Shown here: piece after piece, positions 19,032-28,817 of the stretch | Layout of the letters: the number at the start of each line of letters is the position of its first letter | Position numbering within the stretch: position 1 is the first letter of the stretch | NCBI RefSeq assembly: GCF_002954445.1 | Contig: NZ_MQWA01000001.1 | Location: forward strand, 653,148 to 717,147 | From: Rubritalea profundi | Lineage (GTDB): Bacteria; Verrucomicrobiota; Verrucomicrobiia; Verrucomicrobiales; Akkermansiaceae | Direction of reading: 5' to 3' | Length of the DNA: 64,000 bases | Program-made: the position numbers and the translations under genes | Notes under the pieces: generated by a model | Told to the model about the DNA's origin: nothing | What the model saw: only the letters and a program-made list of their open reading frames with translations | Databases searched by the model: none

Positions 19032-19562
19032 ATGAAAATCATCGCTAGTCTTCTCCTTACTGTTCTCAGTCTCAGCGCTGGCGTCTATGAAGACCTTGAA
19101 TATAGAGATACTAGACAACAGGTAACCGACAAACTCATGGCGTGTGAGCGCGTGGACAACACTATCCCAAAAACCATGTTTGCCAGAGTTGGCCTGAATG
19201 GAACTTTCAAAATTAAAAAAGACCTCAAAGGCCTCAACTTCTCATTATTCTTCAATTGGAACGAAAATCAGCAACTCAATGAGATAGCTTTGCGCTCAAA
19301 CGCCATTGCCCCCGGAAATGCCAATTCCAAATTGAGCGGCCCATTTAAGAGTGCTACACGACTTATTACAGAAGTCTATGGCCCAGCAGTAATGAGCAAT
19401 TCAATACCAAAAAGTAGCCAGATAAAAGACGGTTCAATTCTTAATTCCCATCTCTGGAATGTCGATGGTGGAACCTTACTTATGGGTATAGCTAAAGACC
19501 AAGGAAAGTTCCACCTCTCTATTAGCTTCCTAGAGAAACACATCAATCCTGTACCCAAGTAA
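19032..19562 (+). CDS. Hypothetical secreted protein
   Basis: 176 residues from the ATG at 19032; an in-frame ATG at 19020 adds four residues (MSGF). The N-terminus (MKIIASLLLTVLSLSAG) is a signal peptide with a likely cut after SAG or nearby. The mature part has no Cys pairs, no membrane segment and no motif I recognise; it starts with DTRQQVTDKL, a pattern seen in small periplasmic proteins that relate peptide length to local sequence changes, but I cannot name a family. It lies 4 bases before the recQ start codon, so the two may be co-transcribed. Confidence 0.7.
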   Translation: MKIIASLLLTVLSLSAGVYEDLEYRDTRQQVTDKLMACERVDNTIPKTMFARVGLNGTFKIKKDLKGLNFSLFFNWNENQQLNEIALRSNAIAPGNANSKLSGPFKSATRLITEVYGPAVMSNSIPKSSQIKDGSILNSHLWNVDGGTLLMGIAKDQGKFHLSISFLEKHINPVPK

Positions 19563-19566
19563 TTGG

Positions 19567-21492
19567 TTGTCCCCTGTGGCCGATACTCTCACACAAACTC
19601 TTAGCCGCCATTTTGGCCACCAAACATTCCGGCCGCTCCAGCGGGAAATCATCGAGAGTGTACTTAATGGTGATCCCACTTTGGCGATTCTCCCCACCGG
19701 CGGAGGAAAATCCCTCACTTACCAGCTTCCAGCACTGCTGCTAGACGGAGTCACGCTAGTCATCTCTCCGCTGATCTCACTCATCCAAGATCAAACCCAA
19801 GAGCTCAAACGCAAAGGTTTGGCTGTCGGACATTTCGATTCGACACTCAATTCTGAGCTGCGCAGCCAACAACTCAGCTTACTACGCAAAGGCGAGTTCA
19901 AACTTTTCTATACCTCCCCTGAGTCTTTAGCTAACCCAGCACTATCCACAGTTTTACGCCAAATTGACATTGCCCTTGTTGCCATCGATGAGGCGCACTG
20001 TATTTCTGACTGGGGCCATAGTTACCGACCATCATACCTCTATTTACCTAAAATAGTAAGGTCATTTAAACCACATTCCGTGCTAGCCCTCACAGCGACT
20101 GCTACACATAAAACAGCCTCTGAGATTCGTAAACTTTTCAAAATAAAAACAGCTCAGCAGTTCAGCTCATCCCATCTCCGTCCAAATTTAAGGTTTAAAA
20201 TCACTCCATGCTCAGCAAATAAGAAAGACCAGCCGCTGCTCGCGACGCTAAGCAACAAAGAGAACCTTCCAGCGATAGTTTACGCCATGCGCCAAGAGCA
20301 ATGTGAAGCAATCGCCCACTTGCTTAATACCCATGGCTACAAAGCTCGTTCATACCACGCGGGCCTTAACACCACAGCACGCTCACAAATCCAGAATGCA
20401 TTTCTTCGTGACGAAATCGAAGTAGTCGTTGCCACCATCGCTTTTGGCATGGGGGTGGATAAGCCTAACATTCGCAGTGTCATTCACTACCACCTACCTA
20501 AGTCCCCCGAGGGGTGGATGCAGGAAAGTGGCCGAGCTGGACGGGACGGACTCCCCAGCCTCTGCCAACTTCTCGCCTGCGGTGATGATCTGATCCCGTT
20601 AGAAAACTTTATCCAAGCTAAGGTAATCAGAGAGCGTCCGCTAACAAAACTCATTGGCTCATTATTCGAGCACGGAATGACCTCAAAAATCTCTCCCTAC
20701 CACACACGTGTCCAACTCGACCTCCACGTGAGCAGTCTTGATATCATTCTAGCACGCTTGGAAGTCAGTGGGTATTTAAAATTTATTGGTACCAGTTGGC
20801 GCTACATTTGGGCATGGCCAGTGGCTGGAAGCAGGCTCGACCTTAGTTCATTCTCAAAAATAATTCGTAACGCTCTTGAGCACATCTTCAATCTTGGTGA
20901 GCGCTACGATACCGAATCAACTGAATCCGACTTCTCAGTTACGCCCAACAAACTATGGAAAACTCTGGATGAACTCAAAGAAGATGGCACTATAGTATAC
21001 AAGCCTAGCGGCTGGTTCTGGCACTATAAGATCAATAAAAAATCGCGCGATGTCGCCGCCATCAAACACGAATTGTTAGACCATTTACAAAAGCAAATAG
21101 CTACCGAAATGGCTAAGCTCGGCGAAGTCCAAAGAATAGCCACGACACGCGCCTGTATACCTAACAAACTAGCTCAGTGGTTTGGCGAAAACGTGAGCAC
21201 TCCCTGCGGGACATGCTCTTCATGCCGCAAAGAAGCGCGCCCCAGAAAACTTCCACGTTCAACTGTGCCACCAGTCTCAGATGCTCAGTTAGAGGCTATT
21301 CATAAGCTACTTGATTCGCCCAAGAATAGGATTCGTACGAACCAGCAACTCACACGTTTTTTGTGCGGCATCCCCAGCCCGTACTTACGTCATTATTGGT
21401 TAACTAAAAATTCAAATTTCGGGCTACTTTCCAAACACCATTACACAGACATTCACAACTACGCCAAAGCCATATTGAATGCTGCGGATTGA
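19567..21492 (+). CDS. recQ: RecQ-family ATP-dependent DNA helicase
   Basis: 641 residues. Helicase motif I is LPTGGGKSLTYQLP, motif II is DEAHCISDWGHSYRP, and motif VI is QESGRAGRDGLP. A Zn-binding region has the CGTCSSC cluster and an upstream RACIPNK-type stretch. There is no obvious HRDC domain at the C-terminus, so this is a RecQ-like helicase of the shorter type. It unwinds DNA 3' to 5' in recombination repair. The start is TTG at 19567 or GTG at 19576; both keep the conserved FGHQTFRPLQREII region. It converges with the AsmA-like gene, 6 bases apart. Confidence 0.92.
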   Translation: MSPVADTLTQTLSRHFGHQTFRPLQREIIESVLNGDPTLAILPTGGGKSLTYQLPALLLDGVTLVISPLISLIQDQTQELKRKGLAVGHFDSTLNSELRSQQLSLLRKGEFKLFYTSPESLANPALSTVLRQIDIALVAIDEAHCISDWGHSYRPSYLYLPKIVRSFKPHSVLALTATATHKTASEIRKLFKIKTAQQFSSSHLRPNLRFKITPCSANKKDQPLLATLSNKENLPAIVYAMRQEQCEAIAHLLNTHGYKARSYHAGLNTTARSQIQNAFLRDEIEVVVATIAFGMGVDKPNIRSVIHYHLPKSPEGWMQESGRAGRDGLPSLCQLLACGDDLIPLENFIQAKVIRERPLTKLIGSLFEHGMTSKISPYHTRVQLDLHVSSLDIILARLEVSGYLKFIGTSWRYIWAWPVAGSRLDLSSFSKIIRNALEHIFNLGERYDTESTESDFSVTPNKLWKTLDELKEDGTIVYKPSGWFWHYKINKKSRDVAAIKHELLDHLQKQIATEMAKLGEVQRIATTRACIPNKLAQWFGENVSTPCGTCSSCRKEARPRKLPRSTVPPVSDAQLEAIHKLLDSPKNRIRTNQQLTRFLCGIPSPYLRHYWLTKNSNFGLLSKHHYTDIHNYAKAILNAAD

Positions 21493-21498
21493 CTATTT

Positions 21499-22827
21499 CT
21501 AACGACCGAACTGCTTGAACAAGAAATCGACGGCGCCTTTTTTAGCGTAGTCCTTTATCAGGTCATCCACATTAGGAAGCTTAGTGATCATCTTAATTTT
21601 AGGTTTGGATAACACACCTTTAGTCTGCAGGCTCAACGTCAACTTACCATTGACTAGCCATTCTTGCTTGATGCTATTTGCTAGACCTCCACGGAGCTCC
21701 TTTGGCACATTCTTGAGTAGACTATCGATATGACCAACTAGTGATTGGCTAGATTTTTGACTCGCACTAAGGTCGATAAAAAACTCGTGTTGTTCACTCC
21801 CTGAACTCAACCATGACTTCTCATTCACCGCTACTTCCCAATCGTGAATAACGATGGACAAATCTCTCGTGACATCCACGCGTCCACGTTTGTAACTGCC
21901 CGCAATCTTTCGGCTCCGACCAAAGCTCGCTTTCTTTGGAAGCGAATCAAAGCTCACTCCGTACTTCTCTAGTTTAGAACCAAAATCCCATATTTTTTCA
22001 ACATAGGGGATTTTAGTGGTGAGATACGAACTATCTGAGATGTCCAAATCAAGCGTGACATCTGGGTCAATATAGCCAGTCATTGGGTCAAATAGCTGGA
22101 CATCTGCATTCCCACTGAGGCCAATCTCACCATATTTGAGTGTCTTCGATGCAGAATCATAGATCTGCAGATTCCCTGCTAATTTGAGCTTAGCCTGATT
22201 CACTAGCTCCAGAGCATTTGGATTGACCTTAATATCTTCGAGTTCAACTGAGTAGTCCTCCCCTTGGAGAAAAACTCCAGTTTTCTCTATGGTAAGGTCA
22301 AAGCTAACATTACTGATCGAAATAGATTTTAGTTGGGTGACAAATTCATCCTTCTCACGCGCATTGAAGCTCTTTGATTTCTCTTTGGGTTGATCCTCTT
22401 TGGCTACATCTTCGAAGAGACTATCCAGAGAGTTCGTCCCATCTTCGTGCAGTTTCACCCTCGCATGCAGACCGTCTAATACAAAATGCTCCACATAAAT
22501 CTCTCTAGATAATAACTCCCACAAAGACACATCAAAGCTCACCTCTTTACACTCCAAGGCTCCTTGAGTCAGAGGGGCGCGTTCATTATAGGGGACCTTT
22601 CGGTTCACATTGTTGTCACGCTCCGCAAGAATAACGTCCTGCAGTGTAATCTTGGCCGGAATGGAAAAGAGCGAAACATCAAAAGACCCGATCTGCACAC
22701 GGCTATTGATTGAGTCTTCTATTTCCTCGACGAGGAATTCTTTTGTTAGCAAAAGTTTTGCCGAAAATGCGAGGACACACGCTATGAGAACAAGCCCTAT
22801 AATAAGGCGTTTTAACCATTTCTTCAT
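21499..22827 (-). CDS. AsmA-like / DUF748-type envelope protein
   Basis: 442 residues. A single N-terminal membrane anchor (residues ~6-26) is followed by a long beta-rich region with repeats of hydrophobic strands, including VQIGSFDVSLFSIPAKITLQ in part, which is the usual start of AsmA-like proteins (a membrane helix, then a strand over a lipid-binding groove). Members help move phospholipid across the envelope or control outer-membrane assembly. I see AsmA-like character but cannot assign a subfamily. It is co-oriented with the small secreted protein gene upstream, 21 bases away. Confidence 0.6.
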   Translation of the reverse strand: MKKWLKRLIIGLVLIACVLAFSAKLLLTKEFLVEEIEDSINSRVQIGSFDVSLFSIPAKITLQDVILAERDNNVNRKVPYNERAPLTQGALECKEVSFDVSLWELLSREIYVEHFVLDGLHARVKLHEDGTNSLDSLFEDVAKEDQPKEKSKSFNAREKDEFVTQLKSISISNVSFDLTIEKTGVFLQGEDYSVELEDIKVNPNALELVNQAKLKLAGNLQIYDSASKTLKYGEIGLSGNADVQLFDPMTGYIDPDVTLDLDISDSSYLTTKIPYVEKIWDFGSKLEKYGVSFDSLPKKASFGRSRKIAGSYKRGRVDVTRDLSIVIHDWEVAVNEKSWLSSGSEQHEFFIDLSASQKSSQSLVGHIDSLLKNVPKELRGGLANSIKQEWLVNGKLTLSLQTKGVLSKPKIKMITKLPNVDDLIKDYAKKGAVDFLFKQFGR

Positions 22828-22848
22828 AGCGCGGAGCCTAGCAGAAAT

Positions 22849-23280
22849 TTAGTCGTCGGTATACTTTTTATGGCCTTCCTTCTTAGTTCCCTTCACCTTA
22901 GTCATAGCCGCTTCAATCTTTGCTGGATCCTTCTCTAGGTAGGCTATCTCTAACTCACACAGTGCCGCATAGGAAAGCCCTAGTAAACGACGAGAATCAG
23001 CCAGCGCTTTTGCTTTCTCATCGCCAGCTGGCATTTCCTCCACCATTGACGCCGTGTACTGCATTGCTGAAAGTAAAGCCACATGCGCCTTATGCACAGC
23101 CTCAGCAGCCGCGGCAAAGTCATCCTTAGCAATTTTTCTAAGAGATTTGAGCTGCTTACTCACAGTCTGCATCTCTATTGACATTTTTGTATCTTCTTCC
23201 TCAGCTTGAAGACTGGAAACTAGGGCAAAGCTCCCAAGAGCGAGCACTTTAAATGTACGTGAAAATTTACTTTTTGTCAT
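22849..23280 (-). CDS. Hypothetical secreted four-helix-like protein
   Basis: 143 residues from the ATG at 23280 (an ATG at 23292 adds four). Residues 1-25 are a signal peptide ending SSLQA. The mature part is almost wholly helical with many Lys, Glu and Ala, resembling small periplasmic helical-bundle proteins (for example cytochrome b562-like folds), but with no haem or metal ligands in the right places. The function is unknown. It lies directly upstream of the AsmA-like gene on the same strand and divergent from mutS. Confidence 0.65.
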   Translation of the reverse strand: MTKSKFSRTFKVLALGSFALVSSLQAEEEDTKMSIEMQTVSKQLKSLRKIAKDDFAAAAEAVHKAHVALLSAMQYTASMVEEMPAGDEKAKALADSRRLLGLSYAALCELEIAYLEKDPAKIEAAMTKVKGTKKEGHKKYTDD

Positions 23281-23348
23281 GATCCGAGCCATAATCTAAT
23301 ATCACAGAGAACTGTCAAGCCTGAGACGACGAAAAACTCTCTCTATTC

Positions 23349-25886
23349 GTGACTTCACAGTTGAAACTCCCCCCCATGCTGGATCAGACTCCCATCCACA
23401 TGGCAGCTAAGAAAGACAAGAAACTTACCCCAATGATGGCTCAATATATGGCCATGCGTCGTTCTCTACCAGACGACGTTGTTCTTTTTTTCCGCTTAGG
23501 TGACTTTTATGAAATGTTCTTCGAAGATGCACAACGTGCAGCCTCGACTCTCAATATAGCTCTCACCAAGCGCCACGATGTACCAATGTGTGGATTCCCA
23601 TACCACGCTGCTCAAGGCTATATAGCCAAACTCGTCAGAGCCGGAATTCGAGTGGCCATCGGAGAGCAAACCTCGACACCAGTCCAAGGACAATTAGTTG
23701 AGCGTGAGATTTCCCAAATCATTTCTGCAGGAACTGTCGATGACATCAACTTGCTAGACGGTGCTCGTCACAATTATTTAGCCAGTATTTGCTGTATAGG
23801 GAAACGCTACGGACTAGCCTGTGCCGACCACAGTACTGGTGAATTCACGGTCTCAGAATTTTCAGATAAAATGCAGCTTGAAGACGAGCTCAAGCGCCTT
23901 TCACCATCAGAGATCATCATTCCAGATGACCAAATCAGTCAATTAGGAGATGTCGCCCACTGTATGCCCTACGACGGTTACGCCTACATCCCCGAGCAAG
24001 CTCAGCACCAGCTAAAAGAACAATTCAAAGTCCAGTCATTCGACGGCTTCGGTTGCTCAGAAATGACCGCAGCCACATCTGCCGCTGGAGCTATCCTACA
24101 TTACCTAATCTACCAGCTCAGACGCTCCTGCGACCACCTACTGAAACTCTCGGTACGCGATAACAATGAGTTCGTCATGATCGACTCAGCGTCCCAGAAC
24201 AACCTAGATCTGGTAGAATCTCGCTCAGGCAAAAAGCACACATTGCTGCACGCCCTCGATCGGACGGCCACTCCGATGGGAGCACGCAAACTGCGCGACT
24301 GGATCCTCCACCCACTACGTGACCTAGAATCTATCGTCGCTAGACAAGATCTCATTGCAGCCTTCCTCGAACAACCCTACCTGCTCAACCAATGCCGTGA
24401 TTCGCTCAAGCAAATTCGCGACATCGAGCGCACCACAGGGAGGCTTTCACAAGGAAGTGGCTCGCCAAGAGACCTGCAATCTCTGGGGCTGTCGTTGGCT
24501 CAGATACCAACACTCAAAGAAGATCTACAAGCAGTCGCCTCCAGTACTCCTCTGGCGAACCAATTGCTTGCTAATATTCACAACTTTGATGACCTAGTTG
24601 AGCTGTTGGAACGTGCTCTCGTTGACGAGCCTCCAGCGAAGCTGACCGATGGCGGAATTATCCGCGACGGCTATTGCCCACCACTAGATGAGTTCCGCTC
24701 AGCCTCGCGCGATGGCAAACAATGGATAGCTAGGCTTCAAGAATCCGAAAGGAAACGCAGCGGGATCGACAGCCTGAAGATAAAATTCAATAACGTCTTC
24801 GGCTATTTCATCGAGGTGACTAAAGCCAAAGCTGAGTTCGTCCCAGATGACTACCTACGGAAACAAACCATGGCCAACGCGGAGCGCTTCATCACTCCAG
24901 GGCTAAAGGAAGTAGAAAGCAAAGTACTCGGTGCTGAAGAACGTTCTAAACAACTCGAAGCCGAAGAATTTTCTAAGCTTAGAGCCCAAATTGCAAAACA
25001 TCTAGATGAACTGCAACAAACCGCCGATGCGCTAGCCTCCCTCGACGTTCTCCTCGGCCTAGCGGAAACGGCTCAGCTATTCCAGCACTCGCGGCCCATC
25101 CTCGATGAATCGCGTAAACTCAGTATTCTAGAAGGTCGTCATCCAGTTCTCGAACAAACTTTAGTCGATGAAAAATTTGTACCTAACGACACACTGCTCA
25201 ATCATGAAGATTCCCGCCTAGTCATCCTAACAGGCCCTAACATGGCAGGTAAATCTACCTACATCCGCCAAGTAGCCCTCATCACTCTGATCGCACAGAT
25301 CGGTGCCTATGTACCAGCGGAGTCCGCACACATTGGTCTAGTCGACCGAATCTTCTGCCGCGTCGGAGCCTCTGATGACATATCCCGAGGCCAGTCCACA
25401 TTTATGGTAGAGATGAACGAAACCTCGCTCATCATCAATAACGCCACAAATAAATCCCTAGTCATCCTCGATGAAATTGGCAGAGGAACTGCCACATTTG
25501 ATGGCCTTTCTATCGCGTGGTCAGTCGCCGAGCACCTACACGACACGCTAGAATCCCGCACTCTCTTCGCCACCCATTACCACGAACTTACCGACCTAGC
25601 GAACACACGCAAAGCAGTGGAAAACTACAATGTTGCGGTGCGCGAGTGGAATGACGAAATCATCTTCTTGCGCAAGATCCTCCCAGGATCTGCGGATAAA
25701 TCCTACGGTATTCAAGTCGCTAAGCTAGCAGGACTGCCAGATTCCATCGTCAACCGCGCTAAAGATATTCTTTCTCATCTAGAAATGAATTCCTCCAAGC
25801 CTGAAGCTAAGGGTAAGCCAAAAGCCAAAAATACCAAAGCTACTATGCCCGAGTCTAACTCCCCTCAAATGGATCTATTCGGTTAG
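23349..25886 (+). CDS. mutS: DNA mismatch repair protein MutS
   Basis: 845 residues from GTG at 23349; in-frame ATGs at 23376 and 23400 would give 836 or 828, near the E. coli length of 853. The mismatch-reading Phe-x-Glu motif is present in GDFYEMF. The ATPase has Walker A GPNMAGKSTYIRQ, Walker B VILDEIGRGTATFDG and the FATHYHEL switch. It recognises mismatches and recruits MutL. The last 30 residues are Lys/Pro-rich, then QMDLFG, the beta-clamp-binding-like end. Its 3' end overlaps the next minus-strand gene by 4 bases. Confidence 0.97.
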   Translation: MTSQLKLPPMLDQTPIHMAAKKDKKLTPMMAQYMAMRRSLPDDVVLFFRLGDFYEMFFEDAQRAASTLNIALTKRHDVPMCGFPYHAAQGYIAKLVRAGIRVAIGEQTSTPVQGQLVEREISQIISAGTVDDINLLDGARHNYLASICCIGKRYGLACADHSTGEFTVSEFSDKMQLEDELKRLSPSEIIIPDDQISQLGDVAHCMPYDGYAYIPEQAQHQLKEQFKVQSFDGFGCSEMTAATSAAGAILHYLIYQLRRSCDHLLKLSVRDNNEFVMIDSASQNNLDLVESRSGKKHTLLHALDRTATPMGARKLRDWILHPLRDLESIVARQDLIAAFLEQPYLLNQCRDSLKQIRDIERTTGRLSQGSGSPRDLQSLGLSLAQIPTLKEDLQAVASSTPLANQLLANIHNFDDLVELLERALVDEPPAKLTDGGIIRDGYCPPLDEFRSASRDGKQWIARLQESERKRSGIDSLKIKFNNVFGYFIEVTKAKAEFVPDDYLRKQTMANAERFITPGLKEVESKVLGAEERSKQLEAEEFSKLRAQIAKHLDELQQTADALASLDVLLGLAETAQLFQHSRPILDESRKLSILEGRHPVLEQTLVDEKFVPNDTLLNHEDSRLVILTGPNMAGKSTYIRQVALITLIAQIGAYVPAESAHIGLVDRIFCRVGASDDISRGQSTFMVEMNETSLIINNATNKSLVILDEIGRGTATFDGLSIAWSVAEHLHDTLESRTLFATHYHELTDLANTRKAVENYNVAVREWNDEIIFLRKILPGSADKSYGIQVAKLAGLPDSIVNRAKDILSHLEMNSSKPEAKGKPKAKNTKATMPESNSPQMDLFG

Positions 25887-26887
25887 ATCCCAAAGCTCGC
25901 TTTCACAGCATTTCTCTTTAGCCCTAATTCCCGCCACTCATTGGTCAGGCGGGATGCCTCGATGACTCCACAACCGGAAGGCACAGCAACGGTCTCTCCT
26001 TTCCAATAGGCTCCCCGGATAGTCACGACCGCATGAAATTCACCATGGTCGTAAACACCAAAAGGCGCACCAAAATGTACCGGTGCGTGCAGCCTATTTC
26101 GCCAATCATGCAGTAATTTCAGAGTTTCTGCAGTTCTAGGCAGTGGACCCAGAGCTGGAGTTGGGTGCATCTTTCTCAGTAAGAAATCGATGCTGTGATC
26201 GCCGTACATGAAGATTTCAATTGGAGTATGGAAATGGACTAAATTTCCAAGATCCATAATTTGCCGATCGCTACGTTTTACCATCCCAATGTCTGAGAGG
26301 TTGGCTACTAATGTTTGGGCCACATACTCATGCTCTCGAATTTCTTTCTCGTCGAAAGCAAAGATGCTGCGTTCATCAGATCGAGCAGTCCCTGCCAATG
26401 CCATGGTCTTGAATCTCCCTTTACGTAAATGGAATAACAACTCCGGTGTGTAACCGCAAAATCCATCATCGCCGTCAACCCATGCGTATGAATAAAAATT
26501 TTCTCCAGCGTGGTGAAGGTCTCGTAATAAACCTAACATATCGCCCTTAGCCAACTTTCCAAACTCAGTCGCCACCGGCACAGACTTCTCAACGACTCCA
26601 CGGTGAATGGCTTCATTGATCTCACTGAAAACTCCAGTGAAACCATCAGGTAGAAGCTCTTGCCACTCAATGCTGGGTTTCTTGAATTGAGCGAAATCTG
26701 ACGCACTTAGCTCAAAGACCTCTTGTGGAACCTTCCATGGGCGGGCTTCATCTAGAGCAAAATTATTCTTATAAAAAGCGACTCCGGTATGTGGACATTC
26801 TTCGAGCTCCTTGAAAGGTCCAACACCCACTAAGGTTTTCCCCTTAGGTGTTTTTAGAATCGCATAGCTGTGCTTGTTGCCGCTCAT
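25883..26887 (-). CDS. Chorismate-binding enzyme (isochorismate synthase/anthranilate synthase I-like)
   Basis: 334 residues from ATG at 26887; a TTG at 26908 would add seven and overlap holB. It has the C-terminal chorismate-using fold: GYTPELLFHL, ALAGTARSDE, the Glu-rich helix near EIREHEYVA, a HPTPALGPLPR motif and the last helix with VPSGCGVIEAS and a Lys near the end. It is short, lacking the ~150-residue N-terminal half of TrpE. MenF-, PabB- or TrpE-like activity cannot be told apart by eye; the HPTPA and ALAGT motifs lean to isochorismate synthase. It follows holB on the minus strand. Confidence 0.75.
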   Translation of the reverse strand: MSGNKHSYAILKTPKGKTLVGVGPFKELEECPHTGVAFYKNNFALDEARPWKVPQEVFELSASDFAQFKKPSIEWQELLPDGFTGVFSEINEAIHRGVVEKSVPVATEFGKLAKGDMLGLLRDLHHAGENFYSYAWVDGDDGFCGYTPELLFHLRKGRFKTMALAGTARSDERSIFAFDEKEIREHEYVAQTLVANLSDIGMVKRSDRQIMDLGNLVHFHTPIEIFMYGDHSIDFLLRKMHPTPALGPLPRTAETLKLLHDWRNRLHAPVHFGAPFGVYDHGEFHAVVTIRGAYWKGETVAVPSGCGVIEASRLTNEWRELGLKRNAVKASFGI

Positions 26888-26900
26888 AGTAAGAATCTCA

Positions 26901-27917
26901 CTAACCAAATGCCTGCATGAAGCCGACTTCCAGAGCTAGTGGCTCGCTGACATTAGTATCTAACATGTCGCCTAATTTCTCAAGCGCCTCCATCCGCCGC
27001 AACAAGGACTCTAGTGAATCGCTCTCAGCTACGGATTTTGTTACCGCTGAATGCGCAGGATAGTCGAGACTCTCCACTCCACATTTTTGCCGGACAACAT
27101 CTCCCAACCATGTGATCATAACATCTAAAAACTGCCCTCGCTCCAGAAGGTACTCGCTCTCGGTAAGGGCCTTGTAGTAGTTCTCGCGCTGCTTTAACCA
27201 ATCTCCCTCAGTGGTTTGTTTGTAATGTAGCACTTCCTCTTTTTGTGCCGCATCATTGGCTTTACTTATGGTCAATTTCCGGCGGTCTAGAACTTTAGAA
27301 AAGGCAGCCTTGAGGGTGAGAGCGCGTCCGACAGAACCAAATCCAGCTTTGCCGATCTTACCCAAAACTTCGAGTAATTCCGCCTCCCCTTCGTATGGCT
27401 CACGTTTAGCGCTCGTCATTAGTTTAAGCTGTACACAGCGTGAGAGTATCGTTGGTAAAAGCCGGTCTGGGTTGCTGGTAATCAATAACAATAGACAATT
27501 TGTCGGAGGTTCTTCCAAAGTCTTTAGAAAGGCATTCTCAGCTTCGACACCCATGCGGTCGGCCTCTAACACTACTCCAACTTTCCACTTATCCTTTTCG
27601 GAGGCTTGGTACATGGATTTTTCAAGCGCACGCATCTGCTTCACAGAAATTCTACGCGACTTCATCTCGGGTCTCACGACTCGCACCAGATCGCCTTCTA
27701 GTTCATCGATCGTCTGGGGCTCTGGATCTGGTGCGCCGCCAAATAAATCAAGACCAGCTGTGGCATCATGGGCACCATTGACCATCTCAATCATTCGAGA
27801 AGTCAGTCTTTCACCTCCAGCCTGGGCTTCACCTGTGATCAAAAAAGCATGCCCCAATCGCTCGCGCTCATGGGCTGACTTCACTAACTCAAATGCCTTA
27901 TCTTCGGTGTACGCCAT
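26901..27917 (-). CDS. holB: DNA polymerase III delta' subunit-like protein
   Basis: 338 residues. It matches clamp-loader delta': a start GHAFLITGEAQAGGERL in which Walker A is degenerate (delta' is normally catalytically dead), the Lys-rich IKQMRALEK-type helix, the ENAFLKTLEEPP motif and the SRC arginine-finger motif in ILSRCVQL. It lacks the usual zinc-binding Cys cluster. It helps load the sliding clamp. It sits between ispE and the chorismate-binding gene, all on the minus strand. Confidence 0.85.
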   Translation of the reverse strand: MAYTEDKAFELVKSAHERERLGHAFLITGEAQAGGERLTSRMIEMVNGAHDATAGLDLFGGAPDPEPQTIDELEGDLVRVVRPEMKSRRISVKQMRALEKSMYQASEKDKWKVGVVLEADRMGVEAENAFLKTLEEPPTNCLLLLITSNPDRLLPTILSRCVQLKLMTSAKREPYEGEAELLEVLGKIGKAGFGSVGRALTLKAAFSKVLDRRKLTISKANDAAQKEEVLHYKQTTEGDWLKQRENYYKALTESEYLLERGQFLDVMITWLGDVVRQKCGVESLDYPAHSAVTKSVAESDSLESLLRRMEALEKLGDMLDTNVSEPLALEVGFMQAFG

Positions 27918-27980
27918 AGTCTGCGGCTATGCTCAATGGAACCTCAAAAATAACAATAGAAAAACAGACTTATCCAATTT

Positions 27981-28802
27981 TTACGGCAGCAGCCAGAGAG
28001 TTGGATCGAGTTGATCCTTAGCCCGCTGCTTTAAATCCTCAGCCTTCAGCGGGTCATGAAGAACCGCTATCATGGTGGATCCTGAGCCACTCATCATTGC
28101 CGCGGCCACCTCCTGTTGCTGTAACAACCACATCTTCATCTCCGCTAGAAAGCGATGCTTCTGAAAAACGGGACGTTCTAAGTCGTTGCAAAACTCAGCC
28201 CACGACATCGACTGCGCGGCATAATGGACTCCTGAAATTTCTTCTGAGGTGAGCCAATTTTTATAGGCTGCTGGCGTACTCACACCAAAACTAGGCTTAA
28301 GCAATAAGGCATCTAAGAGATACGGCCACTCGATGGGTTGCACAATTTCCCCACGGCCGGAGCAATCACAGACGCTATCGTAGACAAAGAATGGCACATC
28401 ACTACCGATTTCTCCTGCCCACTCAGCTAGAACATCCACACTCAGATTAGTGCCCTCTAGTTGATTGAGAGCTCGTAGTGTGGCAGCAGCATCGCTACTG
28501 CCCCCACCAAGGCCGGCTCCATGTGGCACGAGCTTCTCTAACTGCACACGGAAAGCGCACGCCTTGCCAGTTTCTCTTTGAAAAATGCGGACAGCCATGG
28601 TGACGAGATTCGACTCATCTAGAGGAACTCCTGCTTGATCGCATTCTAAACTGTATTCCTCGGACGGAGTAAATGTCAGTTGATCAGCCAAACTGATAGG
28701 AGCCATACGGGTCTCCAAAGCGTGGAATCCATCTTCCCTTTTCCCCAATATCTTTAGATTCAGATTTATCTTTGCTCGGGCTATTTCTCTATGCTCACTC
28801 AT
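27981..28802 (-). CDS. ispE: 4-diphosphocytidyl-2-C-methyl-D-erythritol kinase
   Basis: 273 residues. A GHMP kinase: the start ARAKINLNLKILGKREDGFH, quoted in part, carries the catalytic Lys, and the P-loop-like motif is PHGAGLGGGSSDAAA. A third motif near the C-terminus (MMSGSGSTMIAVL) is also present. It phosphorylates CDP-ME in the MEP pathway, three steps before IspH, which is also in this window. The next gene upstream is pgeF with a 15-base gap, so they may form one transcript. Confidence 0.95.
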   Translation of the reverse strand: MSEHREIARAKINLNLKILGKREDGFHALETRMAPISLADQLTFTPSEEYSLECDQAGVPLDESNLVTMAVRIFQRETGKACAFRVQLEKLVPHGAGLGGGSSDAAATLRALNQLEGTNLSVDVLAEWAGEIGSDVPFFVYDSVCDCSGRGEIVQPIEWPYLLDALLLKPSFGVSTPAAYKNWLTSEEISGVHYAAQSMSWAEFCNDLERPVFQKHRFLAEMKMWLLQQQEVAAAMMSGSGSTMIAVLHDPLKAEDLKQRAKDQLDPTLWLLP

Positions 28803-28817
28803 CGCTTGGTGTATTAC

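Noticed and set aside
27256-28014. 252-codon plus-strand frame opposite holB
   Set aside because: Antisense shadow of holB, with high Ser/Arg content and no motif.
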